From Buddleja alternifolia (Eukaryota > Streptophyta > Magnoliopsida > Lamiales > Scrophulariaceae): a DNA stretch of 64,000 nucleotides. Below the pieces are notes generated by a model. It worked only from the letters and a program-made list of their open reading frames with translations, was not told where the DNA came from and did not search any database. Position numbers and translations under genes: made by a program. How positions within the stretch are numbered: the first letter of the stretch is position 1; each line of letters begins with the position of its first letter. The stretch is taken from positions 25,364,843 to 25,428,842 of the forward strand of contig CM033404.1 in the NCBI GenBank assembly GCA_019426215.1. The letters are read 5' to 3'. Below, one piece after another: positions 56,468 through 64,000 of this stretch.

Positions 56468-59400
56468 TCAATCTCCAAATCAGAATCAGAATCTCTCAAT
56501 GCTAATGGTTTCCAAAAGGTTAACATGAACAAAAGATGAGAATTAATCTTTGTTATAATTGCAGGAAACCAGGGCATTACCAGGTAAATTGCCCTTATCC
56601 AAATGTGTCTAAGCCCACAAGGCAAGATCATATGGATAAAAACCAATTCAGGAGCTACTTCATCAACAAGGTTTGCTAGCGGAATCTGAACCATTCTCCG
56701 CACCTGAAGAGGATTTTGAATCTTTTGATGAAAGCAGCGATGATGAGCCATTTAGTGACTCAGCGCTAATTTATCTCATGGTGAGAGATGAAGAAGTGTA
56801 TGAAGACTCACTACCTAAGGTATCCATTGAACTATCTCTTCCTTTTTCTTATGAAGAATTACTTGACAAAGTCAATGAATATTACAAAGATTGTCAAGGT
56901 GCCGCCAGACTATATCAAGAACACACTTAGAAGATCTCAGTGATTAAAAGTGAAAATGTGAAACTCAAAGCCGAGTTGCTAGTTCAGCAGCATTGCATTG
57001 AGAAGAACCAATCGCTTGAAACTGAGATCGCTCAGTTGAAAAGTGATCTTGATATGGTAGTGAAGAGAGAAGCTAAGCTGATCGCTAGACTTGGTAAATC
57101 GGAGCGGCTCTTCTCATCATTGTCAAAAGCTTCAAGAAGGCTAGATAATGTGGGTTGTGATAAATTCAGTAATAAATAAAAAACATTTAAGGTTACGGCA
57201 ACTAACAAAGGAAAAGGTGTAGCTTTTGTTGAGAAGTGTTCAAACAGCCAAACGCTGAATGAACCAAAGGGCAATGGTACGAGGCCAAATGAGAAAGCAA
57301 AGCTAACTCAGGCAAGGGAAAAACAAACGTAAATGATTCACAAAACAAGGTTTATCCAAATGCTCAAAAAGCTAAGGAGAAACCTTGCAAGTGTGAATCA
57401 AACGCTAATCATCAAATGCCCAAGGTGCACCCTAAGCCAGTGCCAAGGAAATACCAGCGTTAATATCCACAAAAATCAAGGTCAAATTATCAATACTATA
57501 ATTATGATTATGATTACTATTATGACCAAGGATATTATGATACACCTAAAAAGCACACACAACACAAACTGAAACCCAAAAAGGCCGATCTTCCCGCAAT
57601 GAAGATTAGGCAAATTTGGGTTCCGAAAGTTTTAATTCAGACTGATACTACTAATTTTAAAGGACCCAAGTCATATTGGGTACATAAAAAGAATTAGAAC
57701 TGCCCTTTGAATGCAGGTACCAAGAGCCAGCACCGATACATTAATTTGGTACATCGATAGTGGGTCGTCAAGGCACATGACAGGCTCAAAGGAACTCTTG
57801 ATCAACTCTCGTGCAACCAATGGTCCTCAAGTCATATTCGGTGATAACTCCAAAGGTATAGGTATCATGCATAGGGGGAACATCATGATAAATGATGAAT
57901 ATTATGTTGAGGGTCTTAAGCATAATTAATTGAGCATTGGTCAATTTTGTGATAAAGGCTTTAAAGTTAAATTCTCTAGTGACTATTGCTATATTAACGA
58001 CACTAGGGCTGGATCTACTAAATTGAAAGGAAAAAGAACACATAATGTTTATTTGGTAGATTGGGGTTCAACAATTGATAACAATCCTACATGTTTTGTC
58101 GCTAAAAGTCAAAATGAATTGGGTTGGTTATGACATAAAAAAATGAACCACCTCAACTTTAAGGAAATCTCTCAGTTAATATCGCTAAATCTTGTAGAGG
58201 GATTACCTAAGGGTTCCTTTCAAAAAAATCGCTTATATGATGCATGACAAATGGGTAAACAAGTTAAATCATCTTTTAAGAAGAAACCTCATCTATCTAC
58301 TTCTAGAATTCTTAAACTATTGCATATGGATTTGTTTGGTCCGATTCAAATCATGAGTATTAGTGGTAAAAAGTATTCGCTGGTGATAGTTGATGATTTC
58401 TCATGCTATACATGGGCATAATTTTTAGCGTCCAAAGATGAAACTAGTGTCAAGCTCACATCACTAATCCGTCAATTACAAACCTCAAAAGATCTAAAGG
58501 TGACAAGAATTAGAAGCGATAGAGGAACTGAATTTACTAGCCATATTGTTGAGAGGTTTTGTACATATTTTGGAATACTTCATGAGTATTCTGCGCCTAG
58601 AATGCCTCAATAGAATGGAGCTGCCGAGCGACGGAATAGAACGCTTAAAGAAGCCACTAGGACATTGTTCGCAGAGTCCAAGCTGCCTCAATGGTTTTGG
58701 GCCGAAGCAATCAATATCGCTTGCTGCACTCAGAATCGATGTACGATCAACAAGGAACATGGAAAGACGACATATGAGTTATGGAAGGGACGTAACCCTA
58801 ATGTTTCTTATTTTTATGTATTTGGTTCAAAATGTTTCATCCATAACAATGGATCCCCCAACCTAAAGACATTTGATCCTAAAGTGGATGAGGGAATCTT
58901 CTTGGCTGTGCCAAAAATGAAAGAGTTTTCGCATCCTAAATAAGATCAAATCAAAGGTTGAGGAATTTGTTCATGTTGTGTTTGATGATGCTAACCAAGA
59001 ACATAGTAAGGTTAATGTTGATGATGTAGGAATTGAAGGTCTTTCCCAACAAGCGTCACAAATCAATCTTGGTGATGATAGTGATGATGATGAGGATGAT
59101 GAGATCTTTGTGCCCAATCCTAAGGTTACTCGTGAGGTTATCAATGATGATACTGCAAGAGATGTTGATGATCATGAAGAGAATGATCATTAAGAGCTTT
59201 GGAATTGTGAATGATGAAGCGACTGCACAAGAGACAAATGAGGGTCAAGCAGTTGATAATCAGGAGTCTCTCAACCCGTTCCAACCAAATCGTAAATGGC
59301 TTAGAGATCATCCACCAAAGCTAGTAATTGGATATATTAGAGCTCCTGTAAGGACTAGGGCCGCTACATTCAATGAGGCCATGTTCGGAAGTTTTCTATC

Positions 59401-60261
59401 TCAAATGGAACCAAAGAAAGTGGATGAAGCGCTGAGTGATTCAAGTTGGGTAGAAGCGATGCAAGAGGAGCTTAACCAATTTGAGCGTAATAAGGTTTGG
59501 ATGCTAGTTCCCAGACCAACTCACCAAGGAGTTATTGGGACTAGATGGGTTTTCAGGAACAAAATGGACAAAGATGGTATTATTGTAAGAAACAAAGCCA
59601 GATTAGTCGCTCAGGGTTATTGTCAAGAGGAAGGTATTGACTTTGATGAACCTTATGCCCCAGTAGCCCATCTTGAAGTGATTCGGATGTTTCTAGAGTT
59701 TGCCGCATTAAAAAAATTCACAGTGTATCAAATGGATGTGAAGAGTGCTTTCCTGAATGGTAAACCCCAAGAAGAAGTGTATATAGAGCAACCCCCAGGA
59801 TTCATCAACAACCATGGCAAAAGTATAGTCTACAAATTGGATAAGGTACTCTACGGCCTTAAACAAGCACTAAGAGCCTGGTATGACACTCTCTCTATCT
59901 TCCTTATAGGTAAAGGCTTTTTAAAAGGTAGTGTTGACACAACATTATTTACAATTACCCATAATGAAGATATTCTCTTAGTCTAAATTTATATTGATGA
60001 TATTATTTTCGGATCTAATAATAAGCGATTTTGTGAGAACTCTTCGAAAATGATGTAAGATTAATTTGAAATAAGCATGATGGGTGAATTAACTTTCTTC
60101 TTAGGATTATGAGTTAAACAACTCCCCAATGACATATTTTTAAACCAAGCTAAATATACAAGAGATATGATTAAGAAATTTGGTATGGAAAATGCATCAT
60201 CTTCAAAAATTCCAATGAGCCAAATGCTTAAGTTAGATAAGGATGAAAATGGGAAGAAAAT
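56468..60261 (+). pseudogene. Ty1/copia internal region (gag-PR-INT-RT), decayed and truncated at both ends
   Basis: Order PR-INT-RT marks it as copia. A gag zinc knuckle CYNCRKPGHYQVNC is at about 56553-56594. An acidic and coiled-coil gag tail follows (56673-57179). Protease motif YIDSGSSRHMTG is near 57750-57785. GAG-pre-integrase region at 58080-58200. Integrase core at 58320-58650 (HMDLFG, RSDRGTEF, ERRN). RT at 59400-60261 with '[13 protein letters not shown]', '[11 protein letters not shown]' and the catalytic YIDD near 59992. Stops include TGA near 58131, TGA near 58246, TAG near 58614 and TAA near 59983, plus frameshifts. RNase H is missing: the frame meets an LTR start at 60262. Confidence 0.88.
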
Positions 60262-62257
60262 TGTGATAGAGTAGGTGCCCGGAGCGCCAATTTTGGGTGC
60301 CATTTACTGTGTAATAAACTCTATAGAGACAATCTTTTCTAATGAATAAAGTCAATTATATTATGACATTCTTTGTTCTTAAAATATTATATGGTTAGAA
60401 CGAAGTCCCTTGAATCACACATGACTATGGGAGATCATCGGACATCGGGAATGACGATGATGGAATATGTCTCCAAGGTCGTGATTCTTAAAAGGTTCCA
60501 AGTCCAAGCTGAGTCTATCAAGAAATAGGGATATTGACAACGACTCGAAGGACTTGCTTGTGTACATAGTTATTAGAGAACATTCCTCGTTCCATAGGCA
60601 TAGATGTGCACGAGGGTTTTCATTTGGATAATGAGTGAACTGAACAACCCCGCCAGGAAATTCAAAAAATGGTTATCGAATATGAAATTTTCTATAATCA
60701 CGTAGGCATAAGAGTAATCCTTTGGACCTGAGGTTCCATTGTCACTTTGAGCATAGTCGATTATACTTTGATTTATCTCATGATTCCATCGCGAGTCGTC
60801 ATATGGGATATCTTGGGTATAATGTGATCATGTGTCAAAGTACATGAGAGACCAAGATGGGATCCATCACTGATTTAGCAAATCAGACTTTTCCTATGTA
60901 ACTGCTTAAACGAATCGATTCAAGGAATCTTTGGCCAAATTAGGGCAATCCAAAGAGGCAGAGTGTTTCCTCGTTTAGATTGCATGAATCGATATCATGC
61001 AATAAGGGATACATAGTGATTGGGTCGTAAGAGTTTCGACTAAACCATTGCTCGAGATTCCAATTCGGGAAATATGATGGAAGGATCTTACTTATGCGAG
61101 GATCGTGTTTATGATAGGTTAAGGATCTTGAGTATCTTATCATCGTTTGTGTCTAGGTCTTTGGGGCCCGTTGCTAGATAGTAACCTCGATTTGTAAGTA
61201 CCATGATATTGTGGGAAATGATACATGGTCTAATTAAATCAAGGAGGATTTAATCTTGTACTTTCTAAATAAAGAAAGGTACAATGGCACTATTGGAAAG
61301 TGTACTTACTATTAGAACATAAACGAGCCTGAGGGGTCACACACTTACTCCTGATGTTCGGGCTTAAAGGATATGATTAACCAACTTTGGAAGTTGAGGT
61401 GAAATTAGGAAAGTCTAGTGCTTGCCTAAAGAGGAATATTAATTAATTGGTTGGAGATCAATTAATTAGACTATTTAATTAATCAAGTAGGATTAATTAA
61501 TTAATGGACTAAGTAAAGTCCAAGGGTTTTATTTAATTAGTAGAGGAAGTCAAAAATTAAATAAAATTAAATAAATAAATGAGAAATAATAATTAAGGTT
61601 GGACTTTAATTATTGTAGAATATTTAATTAAATGGGTAGACTATTTAGTTAAATAAGGAGTCAAAAATTAAATCAAGTTGGATAAAATTTTTGGACTCCA
61701 AGCCTATGAGGGGGGGGGGCAAGTGGACGAAAATGAGAGGGGATTTAATTCCTCTCCAAGTCTTAATCAAGTTGTTAGAGTGTATGCCCTCAAATGCCAT
61801 AAAAAGGATAGATTAACATGGATTTAATTGATTATTTATTTAATTAATTAATTAGATAAATAATATTAAATATTTAATTAATTAAATAGCATAATAGGCC
61901 TAAAGCCCGAAGGCTTTTAAAGCCTCAAAGTGGGCGTGTTTGGCCTATGTTATTGTTTCATTGTAGTATAAATATACTGCTTAGAGAAAATTAACCAAGT
62001 GATTAACATATAACTTTGTCTCCAAGTCAAAACACTCCATCCTCTCTCTCTCTCTCTCTCTCTCTCTAGCCGTCTCCCTCAAAAGAAAAGAAGAAGATTT
62101 TCGCTCTTGACTCGAGCGTGGCAATTTCGAGACAGCAACGGATTTGCTATTCAAGAAGGGATTGCAAAGCTAGTTCAGAATTCAACATACGCGAAGAACG
62201 GTAATTGAATTCGAAACCCAATTTAAATACGAGAAATAGAGATGAGCCACTGAGATT

Positions 62258-62292
<35 letters not shown>

Positions 62293-63048
62293 TTTCGCTG
62301 CGTTATTTGATTTTATGCAATTTTTCCCAACACAAGTTGGAATCAAGGTAATATTTAGGAGAGAGAAAGGGAACAAGTTAGCTTGAAAGTTAAGTTCCTT
62401 GTTTTTAGGAAACTCCTTAATTGAGTTTAACTAGGAATAGATGAAAGTCAAATATTGGAGATTTGATTTCATCTTGACTTCCAAGTAAACTAAACCAAGG
62501 AGTCTCTCTATAAATATGTGTGTTAAGAGAAACACACACACACACTTTAATTTTAGGTGAAATTTTCTTCTCTTCTTGTTCTGCCATAAAACTCGCCCCT
62601 CACCATTATTTCTTGACAAGGTTTTGCTCATGTGTTGAGATTAACCTTTCACATATATTTCTACCTTCATATATTAAGCCTAGATTAGGTCTAGAATAAT
62701 TATATAGGCTAGCACCAAATATACTTATTGGGAACTATACGGAGGTGTGGATACATCTTAGAGGCGAGACAATTGGATCGCTTGAAGATACAAAGGAACA
62801 AATCGACACATGGAATTTTCGAGGAGGCCGACGGTTTCTTGGAGATTAGATCAAGGGAGTATTTATTCGGGTTCAAAAGATCAGAAACATGTACGAGGGA
62901 AAAAGCTCGAAAGATATTTCGCGTAGTTAGTTTTTCTCGTTATTATTAGTTTGATTAAACCGGCCATTAATCCTGTTTCGGGGTAGTGTTTATTAAATTT
63001 TTTAAATTCCGCTGTGCTAACCTACCCCGGGGATTACCCAACCCAACA
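60262..63048 (+). mobile_element. 5' LTR of an element that runs off the window, with a nested solo LTR
   Basis: Begins TGTGATAGAGTAGGTGCCC directly against the copia RT coding remnant, and ends CCCAACCCAACA one base before a primer site. Without the nested LTR and its duplication it is about 2.2 kb. It matches 1753-5224 along its length and 55750-56467 in inverse orientation. A G-run lies at about 61712-61720. Since a primer site and leader follow, this is a 5' LTR and its partner should lie beyond 64000. Confidence 0.75.
61773..62332 (+). mobile_element. Nested 560-bp solo LTR, TSD CAAGT
   Basis: Starts TGTTAGAGTGTATGCCCTC and ends TTTCCCAACA, with a perfect CAAGT duplication (61768-61772 and 62333-62337). 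Both ends and a middle block ('aaagcccgaaggctt', 'gttattgtttcattg', CT run) match the 1602-bp solo LTR at 30329-31930. Roughly a kilobase present there is absent here, so it is an internally shortened family member. It also holds a long AT run (62261-62290). Confidence 0.9.
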
Positions 63049-63049
63049 G

Positions 63050-63062
63050 TGGTATCAGAGCC
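63050..63062 (+). other. Primer-binding site (tRNA-iMet type)
   Basis: TGGTATCAGAGCC, exact plant initiator-Met primer sequence, one base after the LTR end at 63048. Confidence 0.9.
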
Positions 63063-64000
63063 TGGTTAGTTTAATCGAACTAATTTATGTGATTTATTAT
63101 GCTTTATTTATTTTTGTTTGAATAAATTGAAAGCATGTTTAAATCAAGATGCCTTGAGTTATTATGAATTGAATTTAGTTTGGGATCTAATTGTATAAAA
63201 ATTTAGAATTTTTATGACAAATTTGGTTTTGCGAAAAACTATGTAATTGGGTAATTTTGGTTGGAAGTAATTTTTGGATTTGAAAAACCACCGGTGGTAG
63301 GAAGTAGCGAAATGGACGAATCGGAAGATTTGAAAGTGGAGTAACAACCGGGCCCGAGGTAGGTTTTTTGAGCCCAAAAATTACTGTCCAGCCCGAATTG
63401 GCTAGACAAATTGGGCCAAAAGCACGCGCAGTTTCGGGCCTGTGCGTGTCCAGCTGGGCCCTCGGGTTGGGCCGCCCATGCCCGACCCAATTTTTCGGAG
63501 TGATTAATATTTTAATATTTATTAATTTTGAAAAATTAGATTTTTGGAAATTAAAGTTATTTTTGGAAAATTATAATTTTGGAAATCATTATTTTTCCTT
63601 GGAAAATAATTTTGTGAAAAATCCAAATTATCCCAAATAAATTGCAATTTATTTTGAACAAGAGGTAGGTAAATTTTGGATATCGCATATTATATGGCTT
63701 GGCATGATTTTATGTGATAGGATGAACCACGAGCCTAGTCTAATCTTTGGTTTTCGTTGTATGTAATTTCCATGGGTTGTAAAAATAGTCGGTTTAGCTT
63801 TTATTTTTCTGTCATTAGATTAGAAGAATGTAATTAGATTATAGTCTATGTAATTGAAGACGAAGAGGGAAGACAAATGCCAAATCGAAGACTTGTATGC
63901 AGTGGCGATCCATTGTAATAGTTATGTTATTTTTATTTCCTAGAAGTCCAACCCACTTTGGCTCAGTGGGTTGATTATGTTAGGGCTCGAGGTGGTTCAT
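63063..64000 (+). mobile_element. Leader of the right-hand element, continuing past the window
   Basis: Non-coding. It has the same style as leaders A and B: a GC-rich block with GGGCC words (63340-63495), then AT-rich sequence. Frames 63239-63490 and 63368-63640 fall in the GC-rich block and have no domain. Gag would be expected beyond 64000. Confidence 0.65.

Overview
This is a stretch of plant nuclear DNA, most likely from a eudicot. It is AT-rich, has short introns, contains plant LTR retrotransposons of both the Ty3/gypsy and Ty1/copia types, a Mutator-like transposon, and an endogenous plant pararetrovirus. I cannot name the species. Only one ordinary host gene is clear: a chloroplast-type two-RRM RNA-binding protein on the plus strand at 50497-52234 (four exons, 275 aa), with a TATA box upstream and two MITEs inside its introns.

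Left third (1-15.8 kb): layered retrotransposon debris. A solo LTR (1753-5224) is interrupted by a second solo LTR (3703-5075) whose 5-bp target duplication is perfect. An LTR-leader-LTR-leader-gag copia series follows (5269-12629), then a minus-strand gypsy-type LTR, a dispersed repeat shared with 884-1119, and a 236-bp Mutator-type MITE with a perfect 9-bp target duplication.

15.8-24.2 kb: one nearly genome-length, decayed caulimovirid (endogenous pararetrovirus). It runs from an N-terminal ORF through movement protein, coat protein with zinc finger, protease, reverse transcriptase, RNase H and transactivator to the pregenomic promoter, polyA signal, leader and tRNA-Met primer site. That order fits integration of an opened circular genome.

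24.8-50 kb: the remains of a large Mutator-like region. It holds a broken MURA transposase (25.4-27.8 kb), a short pseudogene, an apparently intact three-exon F-box/FBD gene (43.4-45.0 kb, minus), an intact Ulp1-type cysteine protease ORF (46.1-46.8 kb, minus) and a broken DUF1985-type gene (47.0-49.9 kb, minus). All are knitted together by a dispersed repeat with the core ACCGG-TATGATAAATATCCGG. It has been invaded by two head-to-head solo LTRs (28361-30174 plus; 30329-31930 minus, TSD ACTAT), a copia LTR (32963-42251), and inside that a young Athila-like gypsy element (33798-41778, TSD GTACT, LTRs differing at about 10 of 1484 sites). The Athila-like element has lost RNase H and the integrase core.

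50-64 kb: after the RRM gene come an LTR-like block, a diverged 189-bp tandem repeat, and a decayed copia body (56.5-60.3 kb). The copia body lies between two LTRs of one family that point outwards. The right-hand LTR (60262-63048) has a primer-binding site and continues off the window; it contains a nested 560-bp solo LTR with TSD CAAGT.
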